Assembly: GCA_964625325.1 (NCBI GenBank)
Contig: CAZVBA010000023.1
Span: forward strand, 1 to 10,251
From: CAZILM01 sp964625325
GTDB taxonomy: Bacteria; Patescibacteriota; Saccharimonadia; Saccharimonadales; CAYVSP01
Length of the DNA stretch: 10,251 bases
Direction: 5' to 3'
Part shown: positions 1 to 4,892 of the stretch, one piece after another
Layout: each line of letters opens with the position of its first letter
Position numbering within the stretch: position 1 is the stretch's first letter
Position numbers and translations under genes: made by a program
Notes under the pieces: model-generated
Seen by the model: the letters and a program-made list of their open reading frames with translations, nothing else
Database searches by the model: none
What the model was told of the DNA's origin: nothing

Positions 1-34
1 TTTTGGCTTTGTAAAGGACATTCTTTGCCTCTGG

Positions 35-40
35 TATACT
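35..40 (+). promoter_or_regulatory. Extended -10 promoter of the gatCA-gatB operon
   Basis: TATACT at 35-40 is preceded by TGG (32-34), giving the extended -10 pattern TGnTATACT. No convincing -35 hexamer is seen in the 34 bases available upstream. Only 7 bases separate the -10 box from the gatC ATG at 48, so transcription should begin at or within a base or two of the start codon. No Shine-Dalgarno is present between the box and the ATG. The position is inferred from consensus only. Confidence 0.6.
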
Positions 41-47
41 TAATGAA

Positions 48-341
48 ATGGCTGATCTTACACAGAAGGACATCTTAAAATTGGCCCGGCTGGCCCGGCT
101 GCATCTAAGCGATGAAGAGGTGGAACAATTCCGCACTGAGATAAGTGCTATCCTCGGCTACGTTGAGCAATTGCAAAAAGTCGATACCAAAGGCCTGGAG
201 CCGACCTACCAAGTGACAGGGCTTAAAAATGTTACGCGCCCTGATGAGATTAAAGACTACGGTCCTAGTCCTGAAGATTTGCTGAAAAATGCGCCTGCAA
301 CCGAAAAGGGGCACTTCAAAGTAAAGAGGATATTACAGTGA
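48..341 (+). CDS. gatC: Aspartyl/glutamyl-tRNA amidotransferase subunit C
   Basis: This is the small subunit of the GatCAB amidotransferase. The enzyme converts Glu-tRNA(Gln) and/or Asp-tRNA(Asn) to the correctly amidated tRNA in organisms lacking the matching direct synthetase. GatC wraps around and stabilises GatA against GatB. The 97-residue protein has the normal family length. It shows the expected N-terminal helix (KLARLARLHLSDEE, about residues 11-24), the LGYVEQLQKVDT segment at about 36-47, a proline-containing middle (LEPTYQV, followed by TRPDEI), and the C-terminal GHFKVKRIL ending typical of GatC. The start at 48 sits 7 bases after a -10 box with no ribosome binding site, so translation is probably leaderless. 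Its TGA stop overlaps the GTG start of gatA by 4 nt (GTGA). Recognition is by family features and by the adjacent gatA and gatB. Confidence 0.95.
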   Translation: MADLTQKDILKLARLARLHLSDEEVEQFRTEISAILGYVEQLQKVDTKGLEPTYQVTGLKNVTRPDEIKDYGPSPEDLLKNAPATEKGHFKVKRILQ

Positions 342-1762
342 GTCAGTGGCCGGCCATTGCCGATATAGCCAAAAAGGTGCAGGCTGGCGACCTGAAAGCG
401 ATTGATCTAGTCAAGCAGGCTCTGCAAACCATTGAAGCCAAGCAGGAATTTAACGCCGTTTTGGCTACCATTGAAGAACGCGCCCTGGAACGCGCCAAAC
501 AGATTGACGCTGATGTCGCAAAGGGCAAGAAAATTGGCCGTCTGGCCGGCGTGCCTTTCATCGCTAAAGACAACTTTTTGACGTTTGACAGCGAAACCAC
601 TGCGGCTAGCAATATCCTGAAGGGTTTTAAAGCGCCATACCAGGCGACCGCGATTGAGCGCTTAGAAGCCGAAGGTGCTATTTGCGTAGCCAAGGCCAAC
701 CTGGACGCCTTTGCGCACGGCTCCAGTACCGAAAATAGCGACTTTGTGACGACCAGGAATCCGCACAGTAAAGAACATGTACCCGGTGGTTCATCGGGTG
801 GTTCGGCAGCGGCAGTCATCCTCGATATGGTGCCATTTGCGCTCGGTACCGATACTGGCGGCTCGATTCGCTTGCCGGCTGCTTTCACTGGCGCTGTCGG
901 CTATAAGCCGACCTATGGCCTGGTATCACGTAGTGGTGTGATTGCCATGGCCAGTAGTACTGACGTCATTGGTCCGCTTACTAAAACCGTCGCCGACACT
1001 GCCTTGGTGTTAGATGTCATGTCTGGTAAAGACGAGTTGGACGGCACGACGATCGAGCGCGACAAATCGGCCTACAGCGGCCCCAAAGCCAACCTGAAAG
1101 GCCAGAAAATCGGTGTCATTAAGGAATACATGGGCCAGGGACTGGATAACGGGGTTAAACAACACATTGACGAAGCTGTCGATAAATTGCGGTCTGCCGG
1201 CGCGGTCATACAAGAAGTTAGCCTGCCGTCCTTACCGCTGGCTTTAGCCTGTTACTACATTATTATGCCGGCCGAAGTCAGCAGCAACCTCAGTCGCTAT
1301 GACGGCCAACGCTACGGCTTTAGCCATCCTGATGCCAAAACACTCGACGACAGCTATAACTGGTCCAGAAGTGAAGGCTTTGGCAAGGAAGCTAAACGGC
1401 GCATCATGATAGGTACCTATGTGCTCAGCAGCGGTTACTACGACGCCTACTACAAAAAAGCTCAAATTGTGCGGACCAAGCTTATTAATGAATTCAATGA
1501 TGTCTTTAAGAAAGTCGACTTTCTGCTTGGCCCGACCTCGCCGACAACGGCCTTCAAAATTGGTACTAACACGAACGATCCTCTACAGATGTATCTGACA
1601 GACATTATGACCGTCGGAGCTAACCTTGTCGGAATTCCTGCTGTCAGCCTACCAGCGGGTAAGCATAATGGTTTGCCAGTCGGTTTGCAGCTGCTGGCTC
1701 AGCAGCGTGAAGATAAAGCGCTGCTGGCTTTAGCTCTTGCCACCGAGGAGTTAATATCATGA
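338..1762 (+). CDS. gatA: Aspartyl/glutamyl-tRNA amidotransferase subunit A (amidase)
   Basis: GatA is the glutaminase subunit: it hydrolyses glutamine and channels ammonia to GatB. The 474 residues match the family's usual length of about 470-490. The amidase-signature Ser-cisSer-Lys triad is visible: Lys77 in IAKDN, Ser152 in PGGSSGGSAAAV and nucleophile Ser176 in GTDTGGSIRLPA. The numbering is offset by 2 from what I recall for the Staphylococcus aureus enzyme. GYKPTYGLVSRSG and GPLTKTVAD follow, and the C-terminal GIPAVSLPAG...LPVGLQLLA block is intact. The start is GTG at 338, with AGAGGA at 325-330 as a good ribosome binding site. It overlaps the gatC stop by 4 nt, and its own TGA overlaps the next ATG by 4 nt (ATGA), so translation of the operon is probably coupled. 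No defect is seen. Confidence 0.97.
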   Translation: MSQWPAIADIAKKVQAGDLKAIDLVKQALQTIEAKQEFNAVLATIEERALERAKQIDADVAKGKKIGRLAGVPFIAKDNFLTFDSETTAASNILKGFKAPYQATAIERLEAEGAICVAKANLDAFAHGSSTENSDFVTTRNPHSKEHVPGGSSGGSAAAVILDMVPFALGTDTGGSIRLPAAFTGAVGYKPTYGLVSRSGVIAMASSTDVIGPLTKTVADTALVLDVMSGKDELDGTTIERDKSAYSGPKANLKGQKIGVIKEYMGQGLDNGVKQHIDEAVDKLRSAGAVIQEVSLPSLPLALACYYIIMPAEVSSNLSRYDGQRYGFSHPDAKTLDDSYNWSRSEGFGKEAKRRIMIGTYVLSSGYYDAYYKKAQIVRTKLINEFNDVFKKVDFLLGPTSPTTAFKIGTNTNDPLQMYLTDIMTVGANLVGIPAVSLPAGKHNGLPVGLQLLAQQREDKALLALALATEELIS

Positions 1763-2190
1763 GCACAACCAATTTGGCAGCCGCTGCTGTCGGCGGGATT
1801 CTACTGCTTGGAATTCTCTTCTTACTTAACCGCCGCGTGCCACGCCGTCCCAAGCAACGTTATTTTGTCGCCCATTGGAAGGAATTACAGGCTTATTGCA
1901 ATACTAAAGCAACTTGGCCAAGAGCCATTATCGAAGCCGACAAACTGCTTGATAAAGCCCTAAAAAAACGCCGCTTTGGTGGCAAAAGTATGGGTGAGCG
2001 CCTGGTTTCTGCCCAGCGTAGTCTAAGCCAGAACGACACTACCTGGTATGCCCATAACCTCAAAAAGAAGATTACCGCCAATCCGGCCGTGCGCCTTCGC
2101 GAAAGTGATGTTAAACATGCGCTCGTAGGTTTTCGCCAAGCGCTGAGAGATATAGGAGCCCTGCCTGATGGCGACCCAACCGACAAGTAG
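1759..2190 (+). CDS. Uncharacterised membrane-anchored protein within the gat operon
   Basis: This 143-residue protein has one predicted N-terminal membrane helix (about residues 6-23) followed by RRVPRRPKQR, so the rest should face the cytoplasm. The soluble part is helical and carries AIIEADKLLDKALKKRRFGGKSMGERL, then WYAHNLKKKIT and FRQALRDIGAL. From memory this resembles a small domain common in Patescibacteria that contains an IIEADKLLD segment and an AHKVRNKIAH-like segment; that relation is untested. The function is unknown. The start overlaps the gatA stop (ATGA), with GAGGAG at 1745-1750 as ribosome binding site. Its 3' end overlaps gatB by 23 nt. Being wedged in translational coupling between two subunits of one enzyme, it is co-expressed with GatCAB, but a role in tRNA amidation is not shown by the sequence. 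Confidence 0.85.
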   Translation: MSTTNLAAAAVGGILLLGILFLLNRRVPRRPKQRYFVAHWKELQAYCNTKATWPRAIIEADKLLDKALKKRRFGGKSMGERLVSAQRSLSQNDTTWYAHNLKKKITANPAVRLRESDVKHALVGFRQALRDIGALPDGDPTDK

Positions 2191-3114
2191 CAAATATCAG
2201 CCAACCATTGGTATTGAGTGCCATGTCCAGCTAAAGACCAAGACCAAATTGTTTTCGGCCGTCGCCAATGACGCCCGCCAAGCGCCCGCCAATACGTTGA
2301 TTAGCCATATTGACCTAGGCATGCCCGGTGCCTTGCCGGTACTCAACGAGCAGGCCGTGCAGTATGCCATGCGTATGGCCTATGCCTTTAACACCGAACC
2401 GCAAAAACACAGTTTTTTCGAGCGCAAACACTACTTCTACCCGGACTTGCCCAAAGGCTATCAAATTACCCAACTCAGTCAGCCCATAATCGTCGGCGGT
2501 TACGTTGATGTTGAAGGCAATAAAGTGCAATTGAATCGGGTGCAGATGGAAGAGGACGCCGGCAAAAACATTCACCCGGTCGGCAAAGATTATAGTTTGG
2601 TTGATTTGAACCGAGCCGGCACGCCGTTGCTAGAAATTGTGTCAGAACCTGATATGCATTCTGCCGCCGAAGCCAAAGCCTATGTCCGCGAGCTTTATTT
2701 GCTGGTCCGTTACGCTGACGTGTCGGATGCCGATTTGTTCCAAGGCAATATGCGTTTTGACGTCAANNNNNNNNNNNNNNNNNNNNNNNNNNNNNNNNNN
2801 NNNNNNNNNNNNNNNNNNNNNNNNNNNNNNNNNNNNNNNNNNNNNNNNNNNNNNNNNNNNNNNNNNAATCAGGTGCCAACCCGGATGACATTGCCAAGTT
2901 TGCCGAAGACGAGGGCTATATCCAAGAGTCCGACGCTGCGGCCATCGAAGCAATAATTAAGACCGTGTTGGCCGCCAACCCCCAAGCTGCCGACGATGTC
3001 CGTAAGGGTGAGATGAAAGCCATTGGCTTTCTAGTCGGCCAAGTCATGAAGGCCAGCCAGGGCAAGGCCAACCCGCAACTCGCGCAGGAATTGATTAAAA
3101 AGCAGCTTAGTTAA
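2168..3114 (+). CDS. gatB: Aspartyl/glutamyl-tRNA amidotransferase subunit B, interrupted by an assembly gap
   Basis: GatB is the kinase/transamidase subunit: it binds the misacylated tRNA, activates the side-chain carboxylate with ATP and transfers ammonia from GatA. The N-terminal 199 residues show family motifs: TIGIECHVQLKTKTKLFS, GMPGALPVLN, HYFYPDLPKGYQI, MEEDAGKNIH and GTPLLEIVSEPDM. After the N-run, another frame (codons from 2869) encodes 82 residues of the C-terminal YqeY-like tail, including KAIGFLVGQVMKAS and GKANPQL, to TAA at 3112-3114. The start at 2168 has AGGAG at 2154-2158, 9 bases upstream. GatB is usually about 475 residues, so roughly 190 residues (about 0.6 kb) are missing, far more than the 100 N shown. 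The frame change across the Ns supports a placeholder gap, not a mutation. The gene is probably intact in the organism. Confidence 0.95.
2767..2866. other. Assembly gap of unknown size inside gatB
   Basis: This is a run of exactly 100 N. The flanks share no overlap: sequence ends in the GatB segment before RFDV and resumes in the C-terminal tail domain. The missing part should hold the rest of the catalytic core and the start of the tRNA-binding helical domain. The round length marks it as a scaffolder placeholder. The real distance, judged from usual GatB length, is about 0.55-0.6 kb. Confidence 0.95.
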
Positions 3115-3836
3115 TCAGCCCTAAAGTCTTCACCGGCTAGGGCTGACACGGTGGTTTCGTCGTCATGCTTGAGGCGGTCCAAATGGGCCAGTCCCTGAAC
3201 TGTTACGGGACACTTTTTTTCGAATGGATAACTTAGGTCTTGGCCAAAATAGAGCGACAGTACTTGGATAGTGATATCTTTGACTTCATCGAAGGGCGTA
3301 AAAACGCCATTCAGGAAGCGCTGCTCTTTGGCTTGTTTCATGAAATAGCGCAAGAAAGTCCGGTAAGGCAGCCTGGTGTTGGCCAGGTCACTGCGGACAA
3401 TCTGCTTTTCGAGTAGATTTACGCAGGTATTACCAGCCTTGGTAGCTAGGATTCCACCTCGTGTCAGAGCAATTTGGGCCGGGGTAAATCGAATGGCTGC
3501 TAGTTCGCGGCTGGCAATGTCAGCCGAGCGAGCTTCTTTGGACTGGTAGCCAGAGTCTTTGAGCGGTATATGATAATTGCTGTCGTGATGACCGGTCGCA
3601 CCGACACCGGCTTCGATATCCGTTACGTAGCCGTTCCTAGCACAAATAACCCAATCGCGTAGAAACCAATTTGTCGTCCGTACCGGATGATCCGGCCCAT
3701 GAAACAGCATACCGGCCGCATCACTATAGTAAGGGCGGGAGGTGTCAAAGATTTCCTCGATCCTTTCCGCAGGAACGGTGAGGAGTTCAGGATCGGGGAT
3801 TTGTAGTTGAACGGGCACAGTAAGATGATTGTACAC
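3111..3836 (-). CDS. HD-superfamily metal-dependent phosphohydrolase-like protein
   Basis: The 241-residue protein carries an HD-domain pattern: His50 in LFHGPDHPVRT, the His84-Asp85 doublet in GATGHHDSNY, Glu101 in SKEARSA, and a likely final metal-ligand Asp150 in IVRSDLAN. The order and spacing resemble small HD proteins with a YHNxxHxxxV...HD...NEExSA layout, which hydrolyse phosphate esters, often of nucleotides. The substrate cannot be named. The region after about 155 is helical and not recognised. No signal peptide or membrane segment is seen, so it is probably cytoplasmic. The listed start is GTG (3834-3836), with an AAGG-type site about 10 bases upstream. A second in-frame GTG at 3816-3818 is plausible because a -10-like TACAAT lies at 3828-3833; it would give 235 residues. 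The TAA stop overlaps the convergent gatB stop within TTAA at 3111-3114. Confidence 0.75.
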   Translation of the reverse strand: MYNHLTVPVQLQIPDPELLTVPAERIEEIFDTSRPYYSDAAGMLFHGPDHPVRTTNWFLRDWVICARNGYVTDIEAGVGATGHHDSNYHIPLKDSGYQSKEARSADIASRELAAIRFTPAQIALTRGGILATKAGNTCVNLLEKQIVRSDLANTRLPYRTFLRYFMKQAKEQRFLNGVFTPFDEVKDITIQVLSLYFGQDLSYPFEKKCPVTVQGLAHLDRLKHDDETTVSALAGEDFRAD

Positions 3837-3855
3837 CCGTTTAACACCTTAGCAA
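3828..3855 (-). promoter_or_regulatory. Candidate promoter of the HD-domain gene
   Basis: Read on the minus strand, TTGCTA (3850-3855) is followed by a 16-base spacer and TACAAT (3828-3833), a fair sigma70-type promoter. Transcription would begin near 3820-3821, two or three bases before an in-frame GTG at 3816-3818. That would make the longer GTG start at 3836 untranslatable from this promoter. An unseen promoter further upstream could still serve the longer start. Confidence 0.4.
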
Positions 3856-3874
3856 GCACAATCTCAATAGGGTA

Positions 3875-3892
3875 GGCGGCTTGTGTGCCGCC
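3875..3892. repeat. Perfect GC-rich inverted repeat in the divergent promoter region
   Basis: GGCGGC (3875-3880) and GCCGCC (3887-3892) are perfect reverse complements separated by TTGTGT (3881-3886). The spacer is exactly the -35 hexamer proposed for the rightward promoter. No T-run follows on either strand, so it does not look like an intrinsic terminator. An operator for a dimeric regulator is possible, but there is only one copy in the window and no known consensus is matched. Confidence 0.45.
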
Positions 3893-3909
3893 GTCCAAGT
3901 TTGTATACT
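3881..3909 (+). promoter_or_regulatory. Promoter of the small membrane-protein operon
   Basis: TTGTGT (3881-3886), a 17-base spacer and TATACT (3904-3909) form a good sigma70-like promoter. The ATG at 3917 begins 7 bases after the -10 box, so the predicted transcript starts at or next to the start codon. No ribosome binding site lies between. The TATACT-to-ATG spacing is the same as at gatC. Confidence 0.6.
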
Positions 3910-3916
3910 GAAACAT

Positions 3917-4171
3917 ATGGACTCGGAGAGGGTATTAATTATCATTCTGGCATCAACGCTGAGCATCTTCTTGGTAGTGGCCATCGTTGCCCTCGTTAAA
4001 GTTATTCAAATCTTACAAAGCCTTAAGCGTATTACCGAAAAAGCCGAGAAATTGGCCGAGGGCGCCGAAACCATTGGCGAGTTTTTTAAGGACGTTAGTG
4101 GTAACTTGGCCATCGGCAAACTGGTTCATAACATCGCTCATTATGTAAAACGTAAGAAACGGGAAAGGTAA
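3917..4171 (+). CDS. Small single-pass membrane protein with cytoplasmic helix
   Basis: This 84-residue protein has a strongly hydrophobic segment at about residues 7-28 (from LIIILAS onward), preceded by the short N-terminus MDSERV. A charged amphipathic helix follows (SLKRITEKAEKLAEGAETIGEFF), and the tail is very basic (KRKKRER). The family is not recognised, though the shape recalls DUF948-type small membrane proteins that often accompany YtxH proteins. The ATG at 3917 was chosen over an in-frame TTG at 3881 because the promoter lies between them and the TTG is itself part of the -35 box. The stop TAA overlaps the ribosome binding region of the next gene, whose ATG starts 3 nt later, so the two are co-transcribed. 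Confidence 0.8.
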   Translation: MDSERVLIIILASTLSIFLVVAIVALVKVIQILQSLKRITEKAEKLAEGAETIGEFFKDVSGNLAIGKLVHNIAHYVKRKKRER

Positions 4172-4174
4172 ATC

Positions 4175-4594
4175 ATGGCAAAAAATGCTCGTAAATTGGC
4201 AGTCGGTGCCTTGCTGGCCGGGGCAGCCGGTTATGTCGCCGGTGTTTTGACAGCACCCAAGAGTGGTAAAGAGACCCGTAAAGACATCCAAGTGGCCGCT
4301 AGCAAGGCTAAAACGGAAGCGGAGCATACTCTAAAACGGCTACACAGCGATCTAGATAAGCTCATCGTCAAAGGCAAGGGTCAAGCCCAAAATTTGCAAG
4401 CCAAAGCTAAGACAGAACTTACCAGAGTGCTGGAGACGGCCCAAGCCGCTAAAGACAAAGCCCGCGGCCTATTATCGGCCCTACACGAAGGTGGTGCCGA
4501 CGATAAGGAACTTCAACAGGCCATCAAAGACGTTAATCAGGCAATCGCTCATTTGCGCAAATACGTAAACAAAAATGGCCCAACGACCAAGTAA
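4175..4594 (+). CDS. YtxH-like membrane-associated protein
   Basis: The 139-residue protein starts with the YtxH hallmark: a glycine-rich hydrophobic helix (about residues 10-26, LAVGALLAGAAGYVAGVL) leading into TAPKSGKETRKDI, the conserved boundary motif of this family. The remainder is a long charged helix rich in Lys, Ala and Glu (about residues 35-135) that may form a coiled coil. YtxH proteins are poorly understood; in Bacillus they are linked to general stress. The ribosome binding site GGGAAAGG (4161-4168) lies 6 bases before the ATG. Its 3' end overlaps the next gene by 20 nt. This is a family-level assignment, and the cellular role is unknown. Confidence 0.85.
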   Translation: MAKNARKLAVGALLAGAAGYVAGVLTAPKSGKETRKDIQVAASKAKTEAEHTLKRLHSDLDKLIVKGKGQAQNLQAKAKTELTRVLETAQAAKDKARGLLSALHEGGADDKELQQAIKDVNQAIAHLRKYVNKNGPTTK

Positions 4595-4829
4595 GGAATA
4601 CGAAGAGCTCGGTAAGATGGTAGCCAGCATCTACGAAAGTGGCTACCTGGACAAGAACCAAACCTACAAACAGAGCTTCATTAAAGGAGTTATAGGTGGA
4701 TTTGGCGGCGTACTTGGCGCCACTGTGGTGATTGCCTTACTGCTGTGGATACTGTCGTTTTTTCACCATCTACCGTTCATTAGGGACATCACTGATAACG
4801 TCAAACAAACCGTGCAGACCAGAAAGTAG
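4575..4829 (+). CDS. Small membrane protein, DUF5665-like
   Basis: This 84-residue protein has a charged N-terminus (KEYEELGKMVASIYESGY), then a KQSFIKGVIGGFGGVLGATVV segment and a hydrophobic stretch (about residues 38-62, one long or two tight membrane passes). It ends in a short tail with LPFIRDI. The FIKGvigGfGgvlGATvvia...LPFI layout fits DUF5665, which I assign from memory with moderate confidence. The ATG lies inside the 3' end of the YtxH gene (20 nt overlap), and no clear ribosome binding site precedes it, so translation probably depends on coupling. It ends at TAG 4827-4829. The three genes from 3917 form one membrane-associated operon. Confidence 0.75.
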   Translation: MAQRPSKEYEELGKMVASIYESGYLDKNQTYKQSFIKGVIGGFGGVLGATVVIALLLWILSFFHHLPFIRDITDNVKQTVQTRK

Positions 4830-4874
4830 TGTTGTAAAAGCGCCGGTTTTATAACTTCAAGTTAGGCTAAGCGG

Positions 4875-4880
4875 TATAAT
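4875..4880 (+). promoter_or_regulatory. -10 box of dnaE
   Basis: A perfect TATAAT lies at 4875-4880, 12 bases before the dnaE ATG at 4893. No good -35 hexamer is visible at 16-18 bases upstream. GAGGGA (4881-4886) directly follows the box. It could act as a ribosome binding site on read-through transcripts, but it would lie at or before the start of an mRNA made from this promoter, leaving a leader of only about 5 nt. Confidence 0.55.
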
Positions 4881-4892
4881 GAGGGACGCGTT

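Noticed and set aside
84..101. Exact 9 bp tandem repeat (GCCCGGCTG twice) in gatC
   Set aside because: It encodes ARLARL within the normal conserved first helix of GatC, so codon choice explains it.
343..888. 181-codon minus-strand open frame opposite gatA
   Set aside because: The plus frame is an unmistakable GatA with its catalytic residues. The antisense translation has no recognisable domain and no ribosome binding context.
2637..2953. Short reading frames on both strands that run through the gatB N-run
   Set aside because: They exist only because Ns carry no stops, and they lie in shadow frames of gatB.
3881..3916. TTG start at 3881 giving a 96-residue version of the small membrane protein
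   Set aside because: The TTG is part of the proposed -35 hexamer and the -10 box lies downstream of it, so a transcript from this promoter could not contain it.
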